Source of the DNA: Thermoproteota archaeon
GTDB lineage: Archaea > Korarchaeota > Korarchaeia > Korarchaeales > Korarchaeaceae
Assembly: GCA_026986575.1 (NCBI GenBank)
Contig: JALSOH010000007.1
Span: forward strand, 1-39,445
Direction of reading: 5' to 3'
Length of the DNA: 39,445 nt
This document shows, one piece after another, positions 9,226 through 17,840 of the stretch (position 1 is its first letter; each line of letters opens with the position of its first letter). The translations under genes were made by a program, and so were the position numbers. The notes below the pieces were generated by a model. The model searched no databases and was not told the DNA's origin. It worked only from the letters and a program-made list of their open reading frames with translations.

Positions 9226-9640
9226 TCACAGATCCTCCAGCCACCTGATCAGCTTCTTCCTCGCCTTCTCAGGATCCTCTCCCATGGGGGCCTTGAGGAA
9301 GGATATCTGGTAGATCCCCTTCATCGTCTTCAGGTTCAGCGTGAGTATGTTGACCTGATCCCTGTTCCACCCCTGCACCTTCATGCTATCCGCCGTGATC
9401 AGCCTGACATGGGGTCTCTCAACCCTTTCCTCATCACCTATCCACCAGTCGGCGATCTCGTTCCTCTCTAACTCGAAGCTCCTCCCCCTGAGGATCCTAT
9501 GGAAGACATTTGCCCTGAAAACCAGCCTGTTCCTCCTTATGAGGAGCTTTCCCCCTGAGTCATACTTGGACCCGGGGACGACAGCACCACACTACCCAGA
9601 TCCTCCGACAAGCGTACCGAGCACCTATTATCATCTGCAC
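9226..9640 (-). pseudogene. Broken gene for a small beta-rich (PH-like?) protein
   Basis: The minus strand contains a convincing reading frame ending at a TGA at 9226-9228, with segments such as GKLLIRRNRLVFRANVFHR, MKVQGWNRDQVNILTL and the tail KLIRWLEDL. The frame has no usable start codon and is closed by a TAG at 9592-9594. A second frame upstream continues it in sense (RLSEDLGSVVLSSPG), joining at a CCCCGGG run near 9572. The opening GGKLLIRRNRLVFRAN resembles the strand pattern of bacterial PH or GRAM-like domains, but only loosely. The gene is either a pseudogene with one or two frameshifts or an intact gene damaged by an assembly error. Confidence 0.55.
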
Positions 9641-10082
9641 GGGGTCCTTTTTCAGTTTTTCCTTAACGAATCGACGGGAAAATACCATCGTATTTAATGA
9701 AATGATCTTCCTATGTCAACCCGGTGGGGCGTCCTCCTAGATGGAAAAGGGTGAAGAATTCATTTTCAAGCTCGAATATGTTAATCCCTAAGTAGGAACG
9801 TGCGTCCTTGCATCTTTCATGCTGAGCTAAGCTTGAACGTTCAACTCACATCGGGAGGGGGAATATCCATGTCAACACCTCCCCATCCCCCCTCGAGAAG
9901 TAGGAGGATGGATCCTCCGAACCGATCGCAGCGATCCTCCACAATCCTAGCATCTCCCATCCTAGACCTTTGCAGCCCCGAAGGAGTCTTGAGGCTGTGC
10001 GTCGATTTGGCGGCGATCAAGCCATGGGATCATCTTCGAGCCTGAAGGTTCCCTAAAACGGGTGCCGCCCTTCCCACCTTCC
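9641..10082. other. Intergenic region without a supported gene
   Basis: About 440 bases with no frame showing convincing protein character. The minus strand is open for some 55 codons ending near 9850, without a family-like motif or promoter. Decayed coding sequence is possible, since genes on both sides are remnants. Confidence 0.35.
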
Positions 10083-11114
10083 CTAGCTGTGAGATCGGGA
10101 GAAGACGTACTTCCCCCTCACCGGAATCGTGTGGCCGCACCTAGGGCATCTGTACCTCCCCTCCTCCTCGGAGAGCTCGAACTTCACGACCCTGTACCCC
10201 CTCCTCACGATGAGGACCTTCCCACAGGTGGGGCATCGGGTGGTCTCAAGCTCGGGATCGTGGACATTGCCCACGTAAACATAGCGGACTCCCTCCTTCA
10301 CTGCGTGCTCCTTTATCTCCATCAGTCTCTCGAGAGGGGTCGGTGGTTCCCTCCAGAGGTGTGCAGGGTAGTACCTGTTAATGTGCAGCGGCACATCTTC
10401 GCCGAGCAGGTCCAAGTGCCTCCCTATTATCCATTTATAGCACTCATCGAAATCGTTGGCCCCAGTAACCACCAAGTAGACCATCTCCACGTGAGCGCCA
10501 GCTTCTAACAGAGTTTTAGCGTTCCTCATCACCCTCTCGTGGTCCACATGGGGAAGGGCCTTCATCCCGGGGCACCCCTTTATGTCCACGCTCCATCCGT
10601 CAGCACCGGCCCTAACGAGCTCCTCCAAGGCCTTGGGTGTTAGATAGCAGTTGGTGACCATCGTGGAGTAGAGACCCCTCTCGGTAGCCAAGGAGAAGAC
10701 ATCCACAAGATAATCGAAGTTCGTCGTGGGCTCGTTGAAGCTCGCGCATAGGCCCTGATCCCCCGTTCGGATTGCCGTCTCGACTAGGACCTCGGGAGGG
10801 GTTACGGGATCTCCTTCCCTGGGTGACCGGAAGCTCAGGCCATGGTTCTGGCACCAGAGGCAGTGGAAGTTGCATCCCCAGTTCGAGAAGGTGAGGGCCG
10901 TGCTGTTGGGCCAGTAGTGGAAAAGGGGCTTTATCTCTATGGGCCTGCTCTCCACGGCGCTGAGCCTCCCATAGCCGAGGTGGTAGAGTTTCCCTCCCCT
11001 GTTCACGTAGTTACCGCATATCCCCCTCTTACCCTGCCTTATCCCGCATCTGTGCTCGCACACCCCGCACTCGACCTTATCATCGAGCGGTGTGAAGAGG
11101 CGCGCCTCCCTCAT
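10083..11114 (-). CDS. amrS: Radical SAM protein of the AmmeMemoRadiSam (AmrS) type
   Basis: This is a 343-residue cytosolic radical S-adenosylmethionine enzyme. The 4Fe-4S cluster motif is C81-x3-C85-x2-C88 in GCNFHCLWCQNHG. An N-terminal cysteine cluster (C16, C19, C23, C33) is typical of this PflA-like subfamily, as are SFNEPTTNFDYL and the following VTNCYLTPKAL. The C-terminus adds a zinc-ribbon-like domain, CPTCGK and later CPRCGH. The reaction of AmrS proteins is not firmly known; they often sit beside AMMECR1 and Memo genes, neither of which is present here. The start ATG at 11114 directly follows GGGAG, and a TATA-like stretch lies near 11142-11150. Confidence 0.88.
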   Translation of the reverse strand: MREARLFTPLDDKVECGVCEHRCGIRQGKRGICGNYVNRGGKLYHLGYGRLSAVESRPIEIKPLFHYWPNSTALTFSNWGCNFHCLWCQNHGLSFRSPREGDPVTPPEVLVETAIRTGDQGLCASFNEPTTNFDYLVDVFSLATERGLYSTMVTNCYLTPKALEELVRAGADGWSVDIKGCPGMKALPHVDHERVMRNAKTLLEAGAHVEMVYLVVTGANDFDECYKWIIGRHLDLLGEDVPLHINRYYPAHLWREPPTPLERLMEIKEHAVKEGVRYVYVGNVHDPELETTRCPTCGKVLIVRRGYRVVKFELSEEEGRYRCPRCGHTIPVRGKYVFSRSHS

Positions 11115-11200
11115 CTCCCTGCCTCTTGGATCACCACTCTAAGATAGAAGTTGCTACTGGCTGCCCGGTACGGTACGGGGAGAGACGAGCGCGGGCCAAT

Positions 11201-11207
11201 GTTTTTA
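11201..11207 (+). promoter_or_regulatory. TATA box of the decayed vapBC locus
   Basis: GTTTTTAT is centred about 27 bases before the GTG at 11231. The promoter looks intact although the genes behind it are broken. Confidence 0.4.
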
Positions 11208-11230
11208 TCCACATTACACGTATCTCACAT

Positions 11231-11322
11231 GTGGCAAATATAACACTAAGCGTGCCGGACTGGCTCACAAGTTGATGAGGAGGTACAAGAGGGTGAACTG
11301 GTCGGAGGTGGCCAGGCGGGCC
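11231..11322 (+). pseudogene. vapB-like antitoxin remnant (ribbon-helix-helix)
   Basis: A GTG start gives VANITLSVPDWL, the strand-then-helix opening of ribbon-helix-helix antitoxins. A one-base shift then moves the sense to another frame that reads HKLMRRYKRVNWSEVARRA, the typical helix 1-helix 2 region. The usual C-terminal toxin-binding part (some 30-40 residues) is missing, because the next codon is already the vapC start. The antitoxin is frameshifted and truncated and is unlikely to work. Confidence 0.6.
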
Positions 11323-11674
11323 ATGATCCTTGATACCTCCTCTGTCATCCGAAGGGTCAGCCGAAGGAGGGAGTGGGGGGAACATCACCTCCATCACCCT
11401 CATAGAGTATGCGCCCGTGAGGCTCTACGGTAAGTTCCGCGGGAAGATATACTTCCTGACCGAAGCGGACCAACTGAGAGCTGCCTTCTTGCAGGAGAGG
11501 ATGGGATCTTCAGGGAAACCAATGAGCGCCGACCCCCTCGTAGCTGCTGTATGCCTGAACAGGGATGAAGAGCTCCTCACCATGGATGGGGGTTTCCTGT
11601 CCGCATTGGAAGTTGCGGTCTGGAGTCGTGAAGCGGATGAGAGTGTTCCATCAAACCAACTTTTTGGTTCCTAG
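11323..11674 (+). pseudogene. vapC-like PIN-domain toxin remnant, frameshifted
   Basis: The first codons read MILDTSSVIRR, the N-terminal strand of a PIN nuclease with its first acidic residue. The frame then changes and continues as GGNITSITLIEYAPVRLYG (with the second acidic residue in IEY), SADPLVAAVCLNRDEELLT (third) and MDGGFL (fourth). All four blocks of a VapC ribonuclease are therefore present, but in two frames and with sequence lost after the first block. Both partners being broken suggests the module was inactivated as a unit. Confidence 0.65.
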
Positions 11675-11822
11675 CGGAGCGCAATCTATCAGGAAGCCAG
11701 CTTTCGTTGGTATGTGGATTTTTTACGATAGGGGAGATGGATCAGGAGAGGGTTACGGAGCATATTTTCCGGAACAGGGATTAGCTGATCCTTGGGATTG
11801 TTTGACGAAGGGGCTGACCTAA
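11673..11822 (+). pseudogene. 3' tail fragment of a GH99-like secreted protein
   Basis: The frame reads SIRKPAFVGMWIFYDRGDG and onward to a TAA at 11820. It matches the last 45 or so residues of the intact protein at 30592-33135 (there SIRTSYVGIWMFYDRGDG) nearly residue for residue, ending LADPWDC in both. DNA identity is high as well, for example GGGGAGATGGATCAGGAGAG in both. Only the 3' end of the gene is left, fused directly to the vapC remnant. Confidence 0.75.
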
Positions 11823-11942
11823 ATAGCATTCCTTCGTACTGCTGGCGGGATCTCTTGTAGGAGCTCCTTCACCGATCTCCCTGGGGCTGGAGACCTTGCG
11901 GTAAAGCATTGAGGGGAAGGTGTCAAAGAGGTGGTCTCCAGC

Positions 11943-12941
11943 TCAGACTGTATCTCCGGGAAGTCCGGGTTCAATCACCGGGACCCTTACCTCCGCGGTC
12001 CTTCCATTGAATCCTAGGAGGAGGATTCCTGTGCCCTCCTCGATCCGGACCTCCACATCGACTACCTTCCTCACCTCGTACCCCTTTCCTCTTATTTTCC
12101 CTTCTCCTCCGTACTGGGGCTTGTTCACTCCAACCAAGACACCCACGACTTCAATCCCTAGAGATTCGAGGGATTCGAGCAGGGCCGCAGCGGTCCCCCC
12201 TGTGGAGAGGGCGTCATCAACCATCAGGACTTTATCGTTCTCCTTCAAACCGTAAATGCGGTAAGTCCCCTCCTCGTATCCGGATGCGTAATCCACCTCC
12301 GTACCTCTCAGGCCGAGGTCCCTCTTCCTCACCACCGCCATGGGCAGACCCGTCTTGTAGGCTATCACCGAGCCTAGGGGGAGTCCCAAGGCTTCGGGCA
12401 CTACTACCTTGTCAAGATCCCTGAAATCCAACCCCTCAAGCAGGTAATCGGTCATGAGGGACACTAGCAGGGGATCAGGTGGAGGAATAGAGTCCGTTAT
12501 CGGATTGATCACGTAGAGGTAGTCTCCCTCCACACCGATTCCGCGTCTGGGCTGCACCTTGGCGAGGGAGAAGGCCTCCAAGAGGAGTTCCCAAAGTACA
12601 TCCCACCTCGTATCGTATGGGAGCCTGTTATGGAAGCAGCTCCACCTTCCGGTGTGGCAGGTCGGACCTGAGGGAACTACCTCGTATATCACGGAGTCGA
12701 AATCACAGTCAGTCCTTATCCTCAGGACCCTGAGCACGTTCCCCGACGTTTCCCCCTTCTTCCATATCGTGTTCCTCGTCCTGCTGAAGAAATGAGCGTA
12801 TCCCGTTTCCATGGTCAGCCTGAGCGCCTCCTCGTTGGCGAAGGCCTGCATGAGTATGGTGCCATCGACGGAGCTCTTAACGATCACGGGTATGAGGCCG
12901 CCCATCTTCCCGAAGTCCAGGTCCTCTAACCCGACCATCAA
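11943..12941 (-). CDS. hisI: HisI (phosphoribosyl-AMP cyclohydrolase) fused to an Hpt-type phosphoribosyltransferase
   Basis: This is a 332-residue two-domain cytosolic protein, last in the his operon. Residues 1-110 are HisI, which opens the adenine ring of phosphoribosyl-AMP in histidine synthesis: the metal site D78-C79-D80-F81-D82 and the zinc cysteines C95 and C102 in [11 protein letters not shown] are all present. Residues 140-320 resemble archaeal hypoxanthine/adenine phosphoribosyltransferases: [44 protein letters not shown] and the PRPP loop [13 protein letters not shown] (238-250). HisI is normally a single domain of about 110-130 residues or is fused to HisE; here the purine-type domain occupies that position. 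The start overlaps the hisF stop by 4 bases (ATGA). Both domains look catalytically complete. Confidence 0.9.
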   Translation of the reverse strand: MMVGLEDLDFGKMGGLIPVIVKSSVDGTILMQAFANEEALRLTMETGYAHFFSRTRNTIWKKGETSGNVLRVLRIRTDCDFDSVIYEVVPSGPTCHTGRWSCFHNRLPYDTRWDVLWELLLEAFSLAKVQPRRGIGVEGDYLYVINPITDSIPPPDPLLVSLMTDYLLEGLDFRDLDKVVVPEALGLPLGSVIAYKTGLPMAVVRKRDLGLRGTEVDYASGYEEGTYRIYGLKENDKVLMVDDALSTGGTAAALLESLESLGIEVVGVLVGVNKPQYGGEGKIRGKGYEVRKVVDVEVRIEEGTGILLLGFNGRTAEVRVPVIEPGLPGDTV

Positions 12942-13708
12942 GGGAGCCTCACCTCCACACCCCTCTCCATCAAGTACCTCTTCAGGTCGGGGATCCTCAC
13001 CTCCCCGAAGTGAAAGACGCTGGCCGCCAGGACGGCGTCGGCCCCCGCCATTAAGGCCTCGTAGAAGTGCTCCATCCTCCCTGCACCGCCGCTCGCTATT
13101 ACCGGGATTGAGACCGCCTCAGAGACTTCCCTTATGAGGTCTAAGTCGTACCCTGTCTTCGTACCGTCCCTGTCTATGGATGTGAGGAGTATCTCTCCTG
13201 CCCCGAGATCCTCCACTCTTTTGGCCCATTTCACAACATCCATGCCGGTCGGCTCCGTTCCTCCCCTGATGTAGACCTCCCACCAGCCCCTTCCATCCCT
13301 CCTCTTCGCATCTATGGCAACCACTACACACTGGGAGCCGAAGATCCCAGCCGCTTCCCTCACTATCTCAGGCCTAATCACAGCAGCCGTGTTCACCGAT
13401 ACTTTGTCCGCCCCGGCCCTGAGGAGGGAGAAGAAATCATCCACCGATCTAACCCCGCCACCCACGGTGAAGGGTATGGAGAGGCTCCCCGCTACCTCCC
13501 TCACCAGTTGGAGCAGGGTCCCCCTCCCCTCAAGGCTGGCGGATATGTCGAGGAAAACGAGCTCGTCAGCTCCCTCCTCATCGTATATCTTGGCTTGAGA
13601 GACAGGATCCCCAGCATCCCTCAGGTTAACGAAGCTGATCCCCTTAACCACCCTCCCTCCCCTGACATCGAGGCATGGAATGATCCTCTTTGCGGTCAAA
13701 TCTCCCAC
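12938..13708 (-). CDS. hisF: Imidazole glycerol phosphate synthase cyclase subunit HisF
   Basis: This is a 256-residue TIM barrel that, with HisH, turns PRFAR and ammonia into imidazole glycerol phosphate and AICAR. The catalytic aspartates are D14 ([15 protein letters not shown]) and D133 ([10 protein letters not shown]). Phosphate-binding loops TVGGGVRS and PVIASGGAG are present. The length is typical. The GTG at 13708 overlaps hisA by 13 bases; a TTG four codons in, overlapping the hisA stop by 4 bases, is an equally good start. The 3' end overlaps hisI by 4 bases, so translation is probably coupled along the operon. Confidence 0.97.
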   Translation of the reverse strand: MGDLTAKRIIPCLDVRGGRVVKGISFVNLRDAGDPVSQAKIYDEEGADELVFLDISASLEGRGTLLQLVREVAGSLSIPFTVGGGVRSVDDFFSLLRAGADKVSVNTAAVIRPEIVREAAGIFGSQCVVVAIDAKRRDGRGWWEVYIRGGTEPTGMDVVKWAKRVEDLGAGEILLTSIDRDGTKTGYDLDLIREVSEAVSIPVIASGGAGRMEHFYEALMAGADAVLAASVFHFGEVRIPDLKRYLMERGVEVRLP

Positions 13709-14388
13709 CCCATCCCCCTGATCTCTCCCAAGAGGCCCTCGTAGAGTGCTCTCCCCACCACCGCCCCGGAGAAACCCCCGTCCCTGAGCAGCTCCAAGTC
13801 CTTTATGGATCCCACTCCGCCAGCATACACGATCTCCAGCCGGTTGAATGCTCTGGGCAGATGGAGCAGCTTCCGATCTGGTCCGGACAATGTACCATCA
13901 GCCCCTATCCCGGTGACTAGGAAGCTCTCCACACCTAGGGAGGATAACCGCCTCATGGCTTCCTCAACGGTGACAGGTAGCTCCTCCTTCCATCCCCTCA
14001 CCCTGACCCTCCCACCGTAACTATCGATCGCCACAACTATGGGTCCGAGCTCAAGGCCTCTCTCTATGGACTCCGGTTTAGAAAAGGCCATGGTGGAGAC
14101 CACCGGGATCGCTCCCCAGGAGAGGACCTCCTCAATCCTCTCTAGGCTCCTGATCCCTCCCCCGACCTGCGGGACAATCCCCGTATCAGATGCCCGCTCC
14201 ACCAGAGTCCTCACCATATCGTAGTTTCTCCCTTCACCCATGGCAGCGTCTAGGTCCACTATATGGATCCTTTTGGCTCCTAGGAACCTATCCAGCCAAT
14301 ATAGCGGGTCCCCGTAGTCTAAAATGACGCCTCTAGCTAGCCTGACCGCCCTTCCACCCATCAGGTCTATAGCAGGTATGACCATCAT
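13696..14388 (-). CDS. hisA: ProFAR isomerase HisA
   Basis: This is a 230-residue TIM barrel catalysing the Amadori rearrangement of ProFAR to PRFAR. The catalytic pair is D8 ([14 protein letters not shown]) and D122 (VVAIDSYGG). The phosphate loops QVGGGIRS and YAGGVGS are present. It differs from HisF at just the places expected (PAIDLMGG rather than PCLDV). The start overlaps the hisH stop by one base and the end overlaps hisF. Confidence 0.97.
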   Translation of the reverse strand: MMVIPAIDLMGGRAVRLARGVILDYGDPLYWLDRFLGAKRIHIVDLDAAMGEGRNYDMVRTLVERASDTGIVPQVGGGIRSLERIEEVLSWGAIPVVSTMAFSKPESIERGLELGPIVVAIDSYGGRVRVRGWKEELPVTVEEAMRRLSSLGVESFLVTGIGADGTLSGPDRKLLHLPRAFNRLEIVYAGGVGSIKDLELLRDGGFSGAVVGRALYEGLLGEIRGMGWEI

Positions 14389-14948
14389 CAGCGCCTCGCC
14401 TCCTTCAGGAAGTTGGAGAGCACCTCCCTCCCAAGCCTCCCGGACTTCTCAGGATGGAACTGGGTGCCAAAGAGGCTTCCCTTCTCTATTATGGCTGGGA
14501 CGTCCACCCCGTATCTGACGATTCCCCTTACTACGTCCTCTCTAGGCACGGCGTAGTATGAGTGGGCGAAGTAGAAGTAGCCGGTTCCCTCGAAAATCCT
14601 GCTCCATCCCCTAACGAGGCTCCATCCCATGTGCGGAGCCTTCATGCCCCTCGGGAGCCTAACAATCTCGCCCCTCATGAGGCCGAGACCGGGAAGCGAG
14701 CCCTCCTCGCTCCTCTCGAAGAGGAGCTGCATACCGAGGCATATGCCCAGTGTAGGGGTTCTCTCGGCGAGAGCGTCCCGCAGGTGGCCAGCCCTCTCCA
14801 GAGCCCCATCGTAGCTGCCCACCCCCGGCAGGATCAGGGCATCGTAGTCCTCCTCGACTATTTCCGCTCCCAGATCCCTCAGCGCTTTGGTCACACTGAA
14901 CACGTTGCCCACCCCATAGTCGAAGATCCTAACCCTCAACGTCCACAA
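14388..14948 (-). CDS. hisH: Imidazole glycerol phosphate synthase glutaminase subunit HisH
   Basis: This is a 186-residue class I glutamine amidotransferase that supplies ammonia to HisF. The nucleophile is C70 in TLGICLGMQLLF, and H165 and E167 in TQFHPEKSG complete the triad. The N-terminus RIFDYGVGNVFSV is typical. The start is TTG; either the one at 14948 or that at 14939 (giving MRVRIFDYG, the usual length) could be used. Both lie inside the 3' end of hisB, so the genes overlap by 11-20 bases. Confidence 0.96.
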   Translation of the reverse strand: MWTLRVRIFDYGVGNVFSVTKALRDLGAEIVEEDYDALILPGVGSYDGALERAGHLRDALAERTPTLGICLGMQLLFERSEEGSLPGLGLMRGEIVRLPRGMKAPHMGWSLVRGWSRIFEGTGYFYFAHSYYAVPREDVVRGIVRYGVDVPAIIEKGSLFGTQFHPEKSGRLGREVLSNFLKEARR

Positions 14949-15495
14949 CCCCCTTGGTGCTCCTGAGCTCAGGAGAGGGACCCATCGCCTGGGCTAGCGA
15001 TAGAGCCAAGGACTTGTAGGTCGCCTCCACGGCGTGATGTAGGTTTCCCGCCCTGATGGCTATAACGTGGATCGTCGCCAGCGACCCCCTAGCTAGGGCC
15101 TCTATCCCGTGCATCAGGTCATCCACCGCCAGTCCCTCGACCTGGCCCCCCTCGAGATTGCAGGAGAAGTGGGCTCTCCCACCCAAGTCAACGGAGGTCA
15201 TGACAAGGGATTCATCCATCGGTATCGCGGACCACCCGAACCTCGCTATGCCCCTCCTATCCCCCAGTTCCCTGGAGATGGCCCTCCCCAGGAGGAAGAG
15301 GAGGTCCTCTAAGAGGTGGTGGGCCAGATCCCACTCGGCCTTGACCTCCAAATCGATACCCGAATGGAAGACCAGCTGCTCCAGCATGTGATCGAAGAAA
15401 GGGAGACCGGTCCTCCCCTCGAGGGAGCCGGTACCCCTCAACTCCAGCCTCAGCCTTATCCTGGTCTCGGCGCTCTCCCTGCTCACCTCTATCAT
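14929..15495 (-). CDS. hisB: Imidazoleglycerol-phosphate dehydratase HisB
   Basis: This is a 188-residue manganese-dependent dehydratase making imidazole acetol phosphate. It shows the duplicated metal-binding motifs: FFDHMLEQL and DLAHHLLED in the first half, PMDESL, and GNLHHAVEATYKSLALSL in the second. The ATG at 15495 is chosen because it overlaps the hisC stop as ATGA and gives the normal N-terminus MIEVSRESAETRI; the frame is open 15 codons further, but those codons lie within hisC. It is monofunctional, with no phosphatase domain, so histidinol-phosphatase must be a separate protein encoded elsewhere. Confidence 0.96.
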   Translation of the reverse strand: MIEVSRESAETRIRLRLELRGTGSLEGRTGLPFFDHMLEQLVFHSGIDLEVKAEWDLAHHLLEDLLFLLGRAISRELGDRRGIARFGWSAIPMDESLVMTSVDLGGRAHFSCNLEGGQVEGLAVDDLMHGIEALARGSLATIHVIAIRAGNLHHAVEATYKSLALSLAQAMGPSPELRSTKGVVDVEG

Positions 15496-16436
15496 GGGAT
15501 CACCTCGAGTTCCTCTAACAGGCCGTCCATCACCTCCCATGGGACTAGAGTGATCCTGATACCCCTGGCTCCAGGCCTATCCACGAGCCTCACCGCGAAC
15601 CCCCTAGCCCTCAGGCGCTCCCAAGCTTCCCTGCCCAGCGACTTTATGAAGACGAAGTTCGTGGAGGAGTCGGGCACCTCGAATCCAATGGCCCTGAGCC
15701 TGCCTGTTAGTCTCTCTCTGACCCTCTCGACCTCCTTCACGGACTCGTGGACCAGACCACTCATTTCCAAGGCCCTGATGGCCATGGCCTCTGAGGGCGC
15801 TGACACCTGATAGGGGAGGGATCTCCCCTTAGCCAGCGTCACGACCTCCTCGGGAGAGATGGCGTACCCGACCCTCAGTCCCGCCAACCCCCACGCCTTG
15901 GAAAAGGTCCTCACAACGGTGAGCGTCTCGTCCACGTCCCTCAGGAAACCCTCCGACCCTGAAAACTCCACATAGGCCTCGTCAACCACCACGTGGCCGA
16001 TGGATCTCAGCTCCTCCACGAAACCTCGAGAGTAAGAGAGGCCCGTGGGATTGTTGGGAGTGTTGACTATTATGAGGTCGCATTCGGCCAGCGGGTCGAT
16101 ATCCGGGTAGACGGAGGATCTCACCTCCTTGCCCATAGATCTAGCCAAGTGTTCGTACATTGAGTAGGCTGGCTCGACTATACCGACCCTATCCGCTCCG
16201 GATATAAGCATCCTCAGAACATCATCGGCCCCGGCCCCCGGGAGGACCGAGCCTTCATCAACATTCAGGAATGAAGAGAGGGCCTCGACCAGGCGATCGG
16301 CCCAGGGAGTCGGGTAGAACCTGATGAGGTTCATCTCGACGACCTTAATCAGCTCCTCGTAGTAGGTGGAGGGAAGGAAGAGGTTCTCGTTGTAGAAGAG
16401 CCTTTCTCCCCCCTCGTAGATGGGGATAAGCTCCAT
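15492..16436 (-). CDS. hisC: Histidinol-phosphate aminotransferase HisC
   Basis: This is a 314-residue PLP enzyme converting imidazole acetol phosphate to histidinol phosphate. Motifs are RFYPTPWADRLVEAL, the cofactor loop NTPNNPTGLSYS, DEAYVEF and the Schiff-base lysine K180 in VRTFSKAWGLAGLRVGYA. It is a little shorter than bacterial HisC (about 350). It shares one base with hisG at its start and 4 bases with hisB at its end. Confidence 0.94.
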   Translation of the reverse strand: MELIPIYEGGERLFYNENLFLPSTYYEELIKVVEMNLIRFYPTPWADRLVEALSSFLNVDEGSVLPGAGADDVLRMLISGADRVGIVEPAYSMYEHLARSMGKEVRSSVYPDIDPLAECDLIIVNTPNNPTGLSYSRGFVEELRSIGHVVVDEAYVEFSGSEGFLRDVDETLTVVRTFSKAWGLAGLRVGYAISPEEVVTLAKGRSLPYQVSAPSEAMAIRALEMSGLVHESVKEVERVRERLTGRLRAIGFEVPDSSTNFVFIKSLGREAWERLRARGFAVRLVDRPGARGIRITLVPWEVMDGLLEELEVIP

Positions 16437-17410
16437 CAGCTCTCACCTATCCCCTCCACATCCTCCAGCAGAAGGACCTGCCTTGGATCGGTCACCACAA
16501 GTCCCTGGGCAAGTCTTCTAAGCCTAGGGAGTAGCTCCAGCAGTTTTCCCCTCTCCAAGACCGTGTTGACCGCGAACCACCCTTCTTCGGAGAGCTTGGA
16601 TATGGTCGGACCCTTCAAGGCAGGGAGTATGGAGATCAGTTCCTCGAGATTATCCTCCCTTACGTTGAGGAATATGTGAACCCTCCTCCTCGCGTACACG
16701 ACACCTCTGAAGAGAGCGTATATGTCCTTTATCCTCTCAAGCTTGTCCTCGTCCCTAAGAGAATCCTTGTTCGCTATTAGCACCGCGCTGCTCTCGCATA
16801 CCTCCTCAACGACCCTCAAACCGTTCTGAGCTAGGGTAGTCCCCGTGGCTGTGTTATCTATTATCGCGTCGGCATCCTCCGGCGGCTTCGCCTCGGTTGC
16901 CCCGAAGGAGAGGATGAGCCTGAACCTCTCGTTCCCCTCCACCCTGTACCACGGTGTTATTACAGTTGGGGGTCGGTCGTAGACCTCCTTGTAGCTTGGC
17001 CTGCTGGATACCCATTCCGACGCCAAATTGAGGTACTCGGTGGAGATACTCACCGGTCTCTCCATTGAGAGATTCACCAGGTCGTCTAGGGAGCTTATTT
17101 CAGAATTTACCGGTGCTGCTAGGACGAGTCTCACTTTCCCGTAATCCAAGTCAAGCAGTTCCCTGACATCGGCCCTGTTCTCCCTGACCCAATCCCTTCC
17201 AGCTATCCCCAGGTCGTAGGTCCCCTCCTGAACTAAGACCGGTATCTCCTGCGGCCTGAGTATCTTCACGCTGAGGTCGGGGTAATCGACCTTAGGCCTG
17301 TAAGATCTCGAGGCACCGTATATATTTATTCCAGATTGCCTGATGAAGGAAAAGGTGTCCTCCTCCAAGGAGCCCTTTGGAATGGCCATCCTAACGGTGA
17401 ACGGGATCAC
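16436..17410 (-). CDS. hisG: ATP phosphoribosyltransferase HisG, long form
   Basis: This is the 324-residue first enzyme of histidine synthesis, joining ATP and PRPP. The catalytic part shows MAIPKGSLEEDTF, the YDLGIAGRDWV block and the PRPP loop DAIIDNTATGTTLAQNG. The C-terminal 80 residues (from about VHIFLNVREDNLEEL) form the ferredoxin-like regulatory domain of the long hexameric form, which is feedback-inhibited by histidine and needs no HisZ. It is the first gene of the operon. GTG at 17410 is the likely start, and an ATG seven codons in is the alternative. A TATA box is centred about 40 bases upstream. Confidence 0.96.
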   Translation of the reverse strand: MIPFTVRMAIPKGSLEEDTFSFIRQSGINIYGASRSYRPKVDYPDLSVKILRPQEIPVLVQEGTYDLGIAGRDWVRENRADVRELLDLDYGKVRLVLAAPVNSEISSLDDLVNLSMERPVSISTEYLNLASEWVSSRPSYKEVYDRPPTVITPWYRVEGNERFRLILSFGATEAKPPEDADAIIDNTATGTTLAQNGLRVVEEVCESSAVLIANKDSLRDEDKLERIKDIYALFRGVVYARRRVHIFLNVREDNLEELISILPALKGPTISKLSEEGWFAVNTVLERGKLLELLPRLRRLAQGLVVTDPRQVLLLEDVEGIGES

Positions 17411-17444
17411 CGGTCATGAGATCACCACAACGACCTCACCCTTC

Positions 17445-17455
17445 CAATATATAAG
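17445..17455 (-). promoter_or_regulatory. TATA box of the his operon
   Basis: The minus strand reads CTTATATATTG. The predicted transcript would start near 17424, leaving a leader of about 14 bases before hisG. No other promoter-like site is seen within the overlapping genes, so the seven cistrons are probably one transcript. Confidence 0.55.
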
Positions 17456-17489
17456 CGTGACGTGGATGGGTCTATTGGAGGATGGCTAG

Positions 17490-17669
17490 GTAGCTGGAAC
17501 CACGGGCGTTAACCGCTCTCATGGACCACCTATTACAAATACTCCGACGCTCAGCCTCGAGGGAGGTTCGACCAAAGTTTGGACCTCTATCCTCGCCCTT
17601 CTCGCATCCTTTCTCCTTGGTGTTCCTCATTTTGGTATACTTGAATCCGCGCGAGAACAAGCGAAGTAA
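17490..17669 (+). pseudogene. Possible 3' fragment of a membrane-anchored surface protein
   Basis: A 59-codon frame with no start codon (a TAG lies just before it) ends at a TAA at 17667. It reads like the C-terminal anchor of a secreted protein: a Thr/Pro-rich stretch (NTPTLSLEGGS), a hydrophobic helix (TSILALLASFLLGV) and a charged end (ESAREQAK). I could not match it to another protein in this window. Confidence 0.3.
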
Positions 17670-17840
17670 CATGGGGCGCTTGGCATAAGGGGAAAGGGAA
17701 AAGTTTGTATTAACGGTTCTGATGGAAATTGCGGCTCCAAGTGGTTGGAACTTTCTCGTATTCTACACCAGAGGTGATCGCGTTCTGCTCGGAGCCGGAT
17801 CCTTAAATGGCGGACCCAACGGCTATTATCGAGGGGGTCC

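Noticed and set aside
11960-11985. A GGTTCAATC-like stretch resembling a tRNA T loop
   Set aside because: It lies in the coding 3' end of the HisI fusion gene, and no D arm, anticodon arm or acceptor stem can be built around it.
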